This document shows, in pieces, positions 8,533 to 15,810 of a stretch of 53,082 bases of DNA. The stretch is from Acidobacteriota bacterium (GTDB lineage Bacteria; Acidobacteriota; Vicinamibacteria; Vicinamibacterales; UBA2999). The translations under genes were made by a program, and so were the position numbers. The stretch lies in contig CANIBQ010000028.1 of assembly GCA_947465645.1 (NCBI GenBank), forward strand, positions 1-53,082, read 5' to 3'. The notes under the pieces are model-generated. The model was given only the letters and a program-made list of their open reading frames with translations. It ran no database searches and had not been told where the DNA came from. The first letter of the stretch is position 1. Each line of letters opens with the position of its first letter.

Positions 8533-9348
8533 CTAGACGCCTACTTCGAACGGCTCGGCGATCAGGCGCTGGCCGGTGCGATAGGCCTCGGTAAATTCGG
8601 CCAGGCCGTGGCTGCCCCCGTTCACGAGCCTCCGGGCCCGTGCCAGATCGCCGACCAGCAAGGCGTCCTTGATCCGCAATTCCTTCGACTTGATGAAGCT
8701 CGCCAGCAGCCGCGCGGCGATGTCGGGCGAATTTGCGCGTTCGGGGTTGTCTACCAGCCCGGGCTCTCCGATCGCGTTCCCGTGCTCGACGTAGTTCGCC
8801 CGGCCGGTCAACTGGATGAATCCTCGTCCGCGGTACCGTGCGCCGTCGGGCTGCCCCATGTTCCCGAGATCCCGGCGGTTGTCGTACAGATCGAAGGCGT
8901 GGCCGTGCGGAGACGTGTTGAACCGGCTGCGGCCTTCGTCGATCGGGAGAAACGCCGCCGTCTCGGCCCTGATGGTCGCGAGCGCCATGAGCACCATCGA
9001 TTTTTCGGTGAGCTTCGGCTCTACGAGCGCCTCGAGCACCGACGGCAGGTGCCGTTCGATGTTTCTCACGGGCGTGCCGGGAAACATGTGCGAGACCATC
9101 TGCACCGTGACGCCCGGCAGAACGCTGGGGATCGCCGGTGCCTCGAGCAGTCCGAGCTTCGCCGCCGTACGCGGGCCGACGACGCCGTCGGCCAGCAGGC
9201 CCTCGCTGCGCTGAAAGGCGATGACCGCCGCTTCCGTGCCCGGCCCGAATGACGCATCGAGCAAGCCGGGGTTGAAGCCGTGCGCCAGCAGCGCCTCCTG
9301 AAGCGCGCGGACGCGAGCGCCGACGCTGCCGATCTGCAAGACGTCCAT
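8533..9348 (-). CDS. Peptidoglycan-binding domain plus GH19-type muramidase/chitinase domain
   Basis: A 271-residue two-domain hydrolase. Residues about 3-65 form a PG_binding_1 repeat (LQIGSVGARVRALQEALLAHGF, FGPGTEAAVIAFQRSEGLLADGVVGPRTAAKLG). Residues about 85-270 match a GH19-like glycosidase: RAETAAFLPIDEG with E129 as probable catalytic acid, then the family signature GARYRGRGFIQLTGRANY. No signal peptide is visible, as in phage-type endolysins and some effector hydrolases, so export would need another route. No phage genes or immunity gene lie nearby. Likely substrate is the glycan of peptidoglycan; chitin is the alternative. ATG start. Confidence 0.85.
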   Translation of the reverse strand: MDVLQIGSVGARVRALQEALLAHGFNPGLLDASFGPGTEAAVIAFQRSEGLLADGVVGPRTAAKLGLLEAPAIPSVLPGVTVQMVSHMFPGTPVRNIERHLPSVLEALVEPKLTEKSMVLMALATIRAETAAFLPIDEGRSRFNTSPHGHAFDLYDNRRDLGNMGQPDGARYRGRGFIQLTGRANYVEHGNAIGEPGLVDNPERANSPDIAARLLASFIKSKELRIKDALLVGDLARARRLVNGGSHGLAEFTEAYRTGQRLIAEPFEVGV

Positions 9349-9397
9349 GTGAGCTCCCCGTGCAAGATTACAGGTGATCCGTTAGGATGCTTTCACT

Positions 9398-9940
9398 TTG
9401 ATTTCAACTCCCAGAGTCCTCATAACTCTCATCGTGATAACGCTGATGGCCATCGCGGCGAACACTGTGGTCGTCGGCCAGCGGCAACGGCTCGATCCGC
9501 CGACGCCGCCGGCCGTTCAGGCCGGACATCCGTCGGGCAAGCTCATCATCTGGGGCGACATGGCCGACTTCACCCGCCCCGGGCCGGTGCTCCGCTGCTA
9601 CGAGACCAGCCGGTTCACGCGCGGCCAGCGCGCCGGCTTCCGCATGACCGCGATCGACGGCGGCACGGGCGAGGTCGAAAACTCGACCGAAATGGTCGTC
9701 CACGTCACGCACGCCGGCAAAACGATCGACCTGCCGATGCAGTGGCGCGGCAGCCGGTCGTATCCGGCGGACGAATACCTCGGACCTCCCGTCATGATGT
9801 GGACGGGCGTGTGGGAAGTGCCGGCTGACGCGCCCCTTGGCACCGCCAGCTACACCGTGACGGCGAAGGACAAGTTCGGCCGGACGGCGATCTTCACTCC
9901 GTTCCCGAACCGCCTGTCGCAGCTCGCCATCGTCGAATAG
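9398..9940 (+). CDS. Small secreted or membrane-anchored hypothetical protein
   Basis: A 180-residue protein starting at TTG 9398 with an N-terminal hydrophobic segment (VLITLIVITLMAIAANTVVV), followed by a soluble part rich in beta-strand patterns (SGKLIIWGDMADF, GFRMTAIDGGTGEVENSTEMVVHVTHAG, GTASYTVTAKDKFGRTAIFTPFP). The final segment is reminiscent of immunoglobulin-like or bacterial Ig repeats, but I do not recognise a named family. A single Cys is present after the anchor. It precedes the ATP-grasp operon by about 110 bases containing a perfect palindrome, so it is probably a separate transcript. Confidence 0.65.
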   Translation: MISTPRVLITLIVITLMAIAANTVVVGQRQRLDPPTPPAVQAGHPSGKLIIWGDMADFTRPGPVLRCYETSRFTRGQRAGFRMTAIDGGTGEVENSTEMVVHVTHAGKTIDLPMQWRGSRSYPADEYLGPPVMMWTGVWEVPADAPLGTASYTVTAKDKFGRTAIFTPFPNRLSQLAIVE

Positions 9941-9982
9941 CCTCCGAACAGGCCTCAACCGGAAAAGTAACATCCTTGTCGC

Positions 9983-10002
9983 TGTGCCCACGCGTGGGCA
10001 CA
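9983..10002. promoter_or_regulatory. Perfect 20-base palindrome flanked by imperfect direct repeats
   Basis: The sequence tgtgcccacgcgtgggcaca is perfectly self-complementary. On either side lie similar blocks, acatccttgtcgctgtg before and acattcttgtctgttgtg after, so the palindrome sits inside a larger repeated arrangement. It is about 50 bases upstream of the first gene of the ATP-grasp operon and about 40 downstream of the previous stop. It could be a terminator (followed by a T-rich stretch) or an operator; the sequence does not decide. Confidence 0.45.
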
Positions 10003-10054
10003 TTCTTGTCTGTTGTGACTTGGGCCGCCCGAACTAACAATGAGGGCGGGCGCC

Positions 10055-11506
10055 ATGAGATTCGCCGATTACCACACCGACTCTTTCTTCGACGAGATGT
10101 TCGAGGCTGGCGGCGAGCCTCGCGCGGCCGCCAGGGCGCTGGTGCAACTGCTCGAGACGATGACCGACGGCGAACTGCTGCGCCGGCAGCAGTCGGCGGA
10201 GCGCGCCCTCCTGCACATGGGGATCACGTTCAACGTGTACGGCGACAGCGCCGGCGCCGAGCGGATCTTTCCCTTCGATCTCGTCCCGCGGATCGTCGCC
10301 GCCGCCGAATGGCACCTGATCGAACGCGGCCTCAGGCAGCGGATCCGGGCGCTGAACCTGTTCATCGACGATGTCTATCACGACCAGAAGATCGTCAAGG
10401 ACGGCATCATCCCCGCCGACATCATCAACTCGGCGAGCAGCTTCCGCAAGGAGTGCGTCGGCCTGAATCCGCCCGGCGGCGTCTGGTGCCACATCACGGG
10501 CACCGATCTGGTTCGCGACCGCGACGGACAGATCTACGTGCTCGAAGACAACCTGCGCTGCCCTTCAGGGGTGTCGTACGTGCTGCAGAACCGCGTCGTG
10601 ATGAAGCGCACGTTTCCGCAGGTCTTCGAGTCGTCCCGGATACGGCCGGTTGACGACTACCCGTTCCGGCTGCGCGACCTGCTGGAGTCGCTCGCCCCCG
10701 CCAGCGTCGAGTCGCCGCGCGTCGTCGTGCTGACCCCGGGGGTGCACAACTCGGCCTACTTCGAGCATTCGTTCCTGGCCCAGCAGATGGGTGTGGAGCT
10801 GGTCGAAGGACGCGACCTCGTCGTCTCGGACAACGTCGTCTGGATGCGCACGACGAAAGGATTCGAGAGAGTAGACGTCATCTACCGTCGGATCGACGAT
10901 GACTTCCTCGATCCGAAGACCTTCCGGGCCGACTCGGTGCTGGGCGTCGAAGGACTGATGGATGTCTACCGGGCCGGACGCCTCGCGCTCGTCAACGCAC
11001 CGGGCACCGGCATCGCCGACGACAAGGTCGTGTACACGTACGTGCCCGCGATCGTGAAGTACTACCTGGGCGAAGAGATCCTCATTCCCAACGTGCCGAC
11101 CTTCGTGTGCGCCGGGGAGAAGGATCGCAAGCACGTCCTCGCGCGCCTGCCCGAGCTGGTCGTCAAGGCGGCCAACGGATCGGGCGGATACGGGATGCTC
11201 GTGGGCCCGGCCTCGACGAAGGAGCAGCAGGCGGAGTTCGCCGCCCGGATCGAAGCCAATCCACGCGACTACATCGCGCAGCCGACGCTGTCGCTGTCGC
11301 GGGTGCCGACGATCATCGACGGCACGTTCAAGGGGCGTCATGTCGATCTGCGGCCCTACATCCTGTACGGCAAGGACATCTTCGTGCTGCCGGGCGGCCT
11401 CACGCGCGTCGCGCTCAAGGACGGATCGCTCGTCGTCAACTCCTCGCAGGGCGGCGGCAGCAAGGACACCTGGGTGCTCGCCGACGATCAGGGCGGTGAC
11501 GAGTAA
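10055..11506 (+). CDS. Circularly permuted type-2 ATP-grasp protein (COG2308)
   Basis: A stand-alone member of the COG2308 family (about 483 residues), predicted to ligate a carboxylate to an amine using ATP. Recognisable blocks are GITFNVYGDSAG, the segment HITGTDLVRDRDGQIYVLEDN with RCPSGVSYVLQNR, VVVLTPGVHNSAYFEHSFLAQQMGVEL, the glycine-rich KAANGSGGYGM and the C-terminal DLRPYILYG and SSQGGGSKDTWVL. The ATG at 10055 has GAGGG eight to nine bases upstream, which favours it over the in-frame ATG at 10040. The stop overlaps the alpha-E start by one base (TAATG), so translation is coupled. From known COG2308 operons, partners are alpha-E and transglutaminase proteins, exactly as found here. 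The substrate is unknown. Confidence 0.9.
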   Translation: MRFADYHTDSFFDEMFEAGGEPRAAARALVQLLETMTDGELLRRQQSAERALLHMGITFNVYGDSAGAERIFPFDLVPRIVAAAEWHLIERGLRQRIRALNLFIDDVYHDQKIVKDGIIPADIINSASSFRKECVGLNPPGGVWCHITGTDLVRDRDGQIYVLEDNLRCPSGVSYVLQNRVVMKRTFPQVFESSRIRPVDDYPFRLRDLLESLAPASVESPRVVVLTPGVHNSAYFEHSFLAQQMGVELVEGRDLVVSDNVVWMRTTKGFERVDVIYRRIDDDFLDPKTFRADSVLGVEGLMDVYRAGRLALVNAPGTGIADDKVVYTYVPAIVKYYLGEEILIPNVPTFVCAGEKDRKHVLARLPELVVKAANGSGGYGMLVGPASTKEQQAEFAARIEANPRDYIAQPTLSLSRVPTIIDGTFKGRHVDLRPYILYGKDIFVLPGGLTRVALKDGSLVVNSSQGGGSKDTWVLADDQGGDE

Positions 11507-12501
11507 TGCTCGCGAGGGTCGCCGAATCGATCTACTGGATGAGCCGATACGTCGAGCGCGCGGAGAACGTCGCGCGGTTCATCGAGGTGAACCTCAACCT
11601 CATGCTCGACCTGCCGGTCGGCTCGGCGCAGCAGTGGAAGCCGCTGGTGGACACCACCGGCGACGCCGCCGAGTTCGCCAAGCGATACGGCTCGGCGACA
11701 CAACACAACGTCATCCAGTTCCTGACGTTCGATGAAAAGAACGTCAACTCGATCTGCTCCTGCCTGCGGGCGGCCCGCGAGAACGCCCGCTCGGTGCGCG
11801 AGATCATCTCGTCGGAGATGTGGGAACAGGTCAACCAGTTCTACCTGATGGTGAATTCGGCCGCCGCAGGCAACCGGAGCGATCCGCAGGATCTGCTGGC
11901 GTCGGTGAAGATGGCCGGCCAGTTGTTCACCGGCGTGACCGACGCCACGATGACCCACAACGAGAGCTGGCAGTTCTGCCGGCTGGGACGCATGCTCGAG
12001 CGCGCCGACAAGACCTCGCGCATCCTCGACGTGAAGTACTTCCTCCTGCTGCCCACCGCCGCCGATGTCGGCACGACGTCCGACGACATCCAGTGGGCCG
12101 CAGTGCTGCGCTCGGCCAGCGCGTTCGAGATGTACCGCAAGGCGCATGGGCGCATCGCGCCCGAGCGCGTCGTCGAGTTCCTGCTGCTCGACACGGAATT
12201 CCCGCGCGCCATCCAGTACTGCCTGATGCGGGCGCGCGAGTCGGTGCACGCCATCTCGGGCACGCCGGAAGGCGTGTTCCGTCATCCGGTCGAGCGACTG
12301 CTGGGCGAGCTCTGTTCGGAGCTGGCTTACGCCCGCATCGAATCGATCATCGCCGCGGGACTGCACGAACACCTCGATCGCCTGCAGACGAAAATGAACC
12401 AGGTCGGCCAGGGGATCTCCGAAACCTTCTTCGCCGCGCGAGGCACGCCACCCGTCCGCAAGAAAGCACGTGGACGAGCCGCCGCCGTCCCGTTCGCGTA
12501 A
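11506..12501 (+). CDS. Alpha-E domain-containing protein (COG2307)
   Basis: A 331-residue helical protein of the alpha-E family, which always travels with COG2308 ATP-grasp proteins. The N-terminal signature MLARVAESIYWMSRYVERAENVARFIEVNLN is typical. Further family blocks are ENARSVREIISSEMWEQVNQFY, ESWQFCRLGRMLERADKTSRILDVKY and FPRAIQYCLMRARESVHAISG. The conserved acidic and arginine residues in the helices suggest a binding or scaffold role, but no biochemical activity is established to my knowledge. It begins inside the stop of the ATP-grasp gene, and 24 bases separate its stop from the transglutaminase-DUF2126 gene. A Lys/Arg-rich tail (KKARGRAAA) ends the protein. Confidence 0.9.
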   Translation: MLARVAESIYWMSRYVERAENVARFIEVNLNLMLDLPVGSAQQWKPLVDTTGDAAEFAKRYGSATQHNVIQFLTFDEKNVNSICSCLRAARENARSVREIISSEMWEQVNQFYLMVNSAAAGNRSDPQDLLASVKMAGQLFTGVTDATMTHNESWQFCRLGRMLERADKTSRILDVKYFLLLPTAADVGTTSDDIQWAAVLRSASAFEMYRKAHGRIAPERVVEFLLLDTEFPRAIQYCLMRARESVHAISGTPEGVFRHPVERLLGELCSELAYARIESIIAAGLHEHLDRLQTKMNQVGQGISETFFAARGTPPVRKKARGRAAAVPFA

Positions 12502-12525
12502 GAGAGACTGGTCACCCCGTCCCGA

Positions 12526-15500
12526 ATGCCCATTCACATTGCGCTCACCCATCGCACCAGCTACCGCTACGATCGGCTGGTCGGGCTCTCTCCGCACGTC
12601 ATCCGCCTGCGGCCCGCGCCGCACACGCGGACGCCGATCCTGAGCTACTCGCTGAAGGTGGATCCGCAGAAGCACTTCATCAACTGGCAGCAGGATCCGC
12701 ACGGCAATTACCTCGCCCGGCTCGTCTTCCCCGAGAAGACGCGGCAACTGCTGATCGACGTGGACCTGACGGCCGAGCTGTCGGTCTTCAACCCCTTCGA
12801 CTTCTTCGTCGAACCGTCGGCCGAAACGAGTCCGTTCACCTACGAACCGTCGCTGAAGCAGGAGCTCGCGCCGTACCTCGCGCAGGCGCCGGCAGGTCCG
12901 AAGCTGCGCGAGTGCCTCGCCGCGGTCGATCGCCGCGAGATGCGGTCGATCGACTTCGTGGTCGGTCTCAACCGCCAGCTCGCGCAAAACATCCGCTACA
13001 TCATCCGGCTCCAGCCTGGCGTGCAGACGCCCGAAGAGACGCTCACCTGCCGGAGCGGCTCGTGCCGCGATACGAGCTGGCTGCTCGTCCAGATGCTGCG
13101 CCACCTCGGCCTCGCGGCGCGGTTCGTGTCCGGCTATCTGATACAGCTCACGCCTGACGTGAAGTCGCTCGATGGTCCCACCGGGGCGGCCACCGACTTC
13201 ACCGATCTCCACGCGTGGGCGGAGGTCTACCTGCCAGGCGCCGGCTGGATCGGGCTCGACCCGACGTCGGGCCTGCTGGCCGGTGAAGGCCACATTCCGC
13301 TCGCGGCGACGCCTGGCCACGCCGGCGCGGCGCCGGTGACCGGCGCCGCAGACGAATGCGACGTGGAGTTCGGCCACGAGATGGCGATCCAGCGGATCTA
13401 CGAGTCGCCCCGCGTCACCAAGCCGTATACCGACGAGCAATGGCGTGCGATCGAACGGTGCGGGCACGAGGTCGACCGGGAGCTCTGCGCCGGCGACGTG
13501 CGGCTGACGATGGGCGGCGAGCCGACCTTTGTCTCGATCGACGACCGGGACGGCGCCGAATGGAGCATCGACGCGCTCGGCCCCGGTAAGCGCGGGCTGG
13601 CTGGAACGCTCATCACGCGTCTGCAGCAACGGTTCGCCCCCGGCGCGCTGCTGCATTTCGGTCAAGGCAAGTGGTATCCGGGCGAATCGCTCCCCCGCTG
13701 GACGCTTGGATGCTGGTGGCGGCGCGACGGTGAACCGATCTGGCAAGACCGGTCGCTCATCGCGGACGAGACGACCGACTACGGACACGGCGAGGCGCAG
13801 TCGAAGCGCTTCATCACGGCACTCGCCGATCGGCTCGACGTCGGCGCCCAGCACGCGATTCCCGCGTACGAAGACGTCTGGCACTATCTCTGGCGGGAAC
13901 GGCGGCTGCCGGTCAACGTCGATCCGCTGAAGTCGGAGCTGAAGGACGAAGAAGAGCGGAAGCGGCTGTCGAAGATCTTCGAGCAGGGGCTCGATCGCAT
14001 TGTCGGATATGTATTGCCACTGCGCCGGAACCGGAAGACGGCTGCTGCGGCATGGGCGACCAGCGCGTGGCCGCTGCGTTCCGGTCACCTCTTCCTGATT
14101 CCCGGCGATTCACCGATCGGCTACCGGTTGCCGCTCGATTCGCTGCCGTGGGACGCGTCCGACGAGGATTCCCAGATCTACGAGCCGGACCCGTTTGCGC
14201 CCGGAACCAGGCACCTGGAAACACGACAAGCGCACGTGCCACCTCGCGCGGAAACCGTCCGCCCTCGAGGCGAGGTGGGCATCGTACGTACGGCGTTGTG
14301 CGTCGAGCCACGCCACGGCCGGCTGCACGTGTTCATGCCGCCGGTCGCCACGGTGGAGGACTATCTCGATCTGGTGGCCGCGGTCGAAGAGACGGCGTCC
14401 ACCCTGAAGATGCCAGTCGTGATCGAAGGCGCGACGCCGCCGTCGGACCGGCGCCTCAACCAGCTCAGAGTGACCCCCGACCCCGGAGTCATCGAAGTCA
14501 ACATGCACCCGGCCCACAGTTGGGACGAGCTCGTGACGCACACCACGGTGCTCTACGACGAGGCGCGCCTCGCGCGCCTCGGCACCGAGAAGTTCATGCT
14601 CGACGGCCGCCACACCGGCACCGGCGGCGGCAACCACATCGTCATTGGCGGTCCATCGGCAGCCGACAGCCCGATCCTTCGGCGTCCCGATCTGCTTCGG
14701 AGCCTGGTGGGCTACTGGCACAACCATCCGTCGATGTCGTACTTGTTCTCGGGGTTGTTTCTCGGTCCGACGAGCCAGCATCCGCGCGTCGATGAGGCGC
14801 GCAACGACTCGCTCCATGAGATGGAGATCGCGTTCTCGCGACTGCCAGGCAGAGATGGCGCCGATGGTGCCGCTGCGCCATGGCTGGTGGACCGCCTCTT
14901 CCGCAACCTGCTGATCGACGTCACCGGCAACACGCACCGCGCCGAGTTCTGCATCGACAAGCTCTACGACCCGGACAGCAGCTCTGGCCGGCAAGGGCTG
15001 GTCGAACTGCGCGCATTCGAGATGCCGCCGCATGGGCGCATGAGCCTGACGCAGCAGCTCCTGCTGCGGGCGCTGATCGCCTGGTTCTGGAAGACGCCGT
15101 ACAATCCATCGCTCGTCCGCTGGGGCACGGAACTGCACGACCGTTTCATGCTGCCGCATTTCGTGGCGCAAGACTTCGACGATGTCCTCGGCGACCTGCG
15201 GCGCAGCGGGTACGGGCTGGAGACCGCGTGGTTTGCGCCGCATCTGGAGTTTCGCTTCCCTCTCTACGGAACCATCGCGCGCCGGGGCGTGCACCTCGAG
15301 CTGCGGCAGGCGCTCGAGCCGTGGCATGTGATGGGAGAAGAAGGGGGCGCGGGAGGAACGGTTCGCTACGTGGACTCCTCGGTCGAACGCCTGCAGGTCA
15401 AGGTCACCGGGATGACCCCGGCTCACCACGCTGTCACGTGCAACGGGCGGCGCATGCCGCTGCATCCGACGGGAACGGTCGGCGAGTACGTCGCCGGCGT

Positions 15501-15810
15501 CCGCTATCGGGCGTGGCAGCCGCCGAGCGGACTGCATCCGACGATTCCGGTGCAGGCGCCGCTCGTGTTCGACATCGTGGACCGCTGGAGCGAGCGTTCG
15601 CTGGGCGGGTGTGTCTATCACGTCGCGCATCCGGGGGGACGCAGCTTCGACGCCTTTCCAGTCAACGCGTACGAGGCGGAAAGCCGCCGGCTCTCGCGGT
15701 TCTTCGACATCGGCCATACAGCCGGGCCCATCAGCGATCCTCCCGAGGAGCGTGACCGCGACTTCCCGATGACGCTCGACCTCCGCACCAGTCCACGCCG
15801 TCACCAATGA
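12526..15810 (+). CDS. Transglutaminase-like protein with C-terminal DUF2126 domain
   Basis: A large (1094-residue) two-part protein. Residues 1-90 are the bacterial transglutaminase N-terminal domain (IALTHRTSYRYD, HVIRLRPAPHTRTPI). Residues about 140-260 are a transglutaminase core with a complete predicted triad: C180 in SGSCRDTSW, H229 in DLHAWAEVY and D245 in GLDPTSG. From about 300 to the end is DUF2126, with LTMGGEPTFVSIDD, EVNMHPAHSWDEL, DGRHTGTGGGNHIVIGG and TGNTHRAEFCIDKLYDP. The glycine-rich GGGNHI and the RAEF arginine remind me of glutamine-synthetase/GCS-fold ligases, but that is inference. No Shine-Dalgarno is obvious, which fits coupling in the operon. The stop overlaps the next ATG by four bases. 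Confidence 0.9.
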   Translation: MPIHIALTHRTSYRYDRLVGLSPHVIRLRPAPHTRTPILSYSLKVDPQKHFINWQQDPHGNYLARLVFPEKTRQLLIDVDLTAELSVFNPFDFFVEPSAETSPFTYEPSLKQELAPYLAQAPAGPKLRECLAAVDRREMRSIDFVVGLNRQLAQNIRYIIRLQPGVQTPEETLTCRSGSCRDTSWLLVQMLRHLGLAARFVSGYLIQLTPDVKSLDGPTGAATDFTDLHAWAEVYLPGAGWIGLDPTSGLLAGEGHIPLAATPGHAGAAPVTGAADECDVEFGHEMAIQRIYESPRVTKPYTDEQWRAIERCGHEVDRELCAGDVRLTMGGEPTFVSIDDRDGAEWSIDALGPGKRGLAGTLITRLQQRFAPGALLHFGQGKWYPGESLPRWTLGCWWRRDGEPIWQDRSLIADETTDYGHGEAQSKRFITALADRLDVGAQHAIPAYEDVWHYLWRERRLPVNVDPLKSELKDEEERKRLSKIFEQGLDRIVGYVLPLRRNRKTAAAAWATSAWPLRSGHLFLIPGDSPIGYRLPLDSLPWDASDEDSQIYEPDPFAPGTRHLETRQAHVPPRAETVRPRGEVGIVRTALCVEPRHGRLHVFMPPVATVEDYLDLVAAVEETASTLKMPVVIEGATPPSDRRLNQLRVTPDPGVIEVNMHPAHSWDELVTHTTVLYDEARLARLGTEKFMLDGRHTGTGGGNHIVIGGPSAADSPILRRPDLLRSLVGYWHNHPSMSYLFSGLFLGPTSQHPRVDEARNDSLHEMEIAFSRLPGRDGADGAAAPWLVDRLFRNLLIDVTGNTHRAEFCIDKLYDPDSSSGRQGLVELRAFEMPPHGRMSLTQQLLLRALIAWFWKTPYNPSLVRWGTELHDRFMLPHFVAQDFDDVLGDLRRSGYGLETAWFAPHLEFRFPLYGTIARRGVHLELRQALEPWHVMGEEGGAGGTVRYVDSSVERLQVKVTGMTPAHHAVTCNGRRMPLHPTGTVGEYVAGVRYRAWQPPSGLHPTIPVQAPLVFDIVDRWSERSLGGCVYHVAHPGGRSFDAFPVNAYEAESRRLSRFFDIGHTAGPISDPPEERDRDFPMTLDLRTSPRRHQ

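Noticed and set aside
8533..9348. GH19 enzyme as evidence of a prophage
   Set aside because: No holin, tail, capsid or integrase genes nearby; neighbours are ordinary secreted proteins.
11488..14088. Long open frame (over 800 codons) on the minus strand opposite the ATP-grasp and transglutaminase genes
   Set aside because: Its translation is Arg/His/Gly-rich with no recognisable domain, and it lies opposite strongly conserved proteins; typical GC-rich antisense shadow. The same applies to long minus frames at 14110-15843 and 15801-17120 and to plus frames opposite the minus-strand genes.
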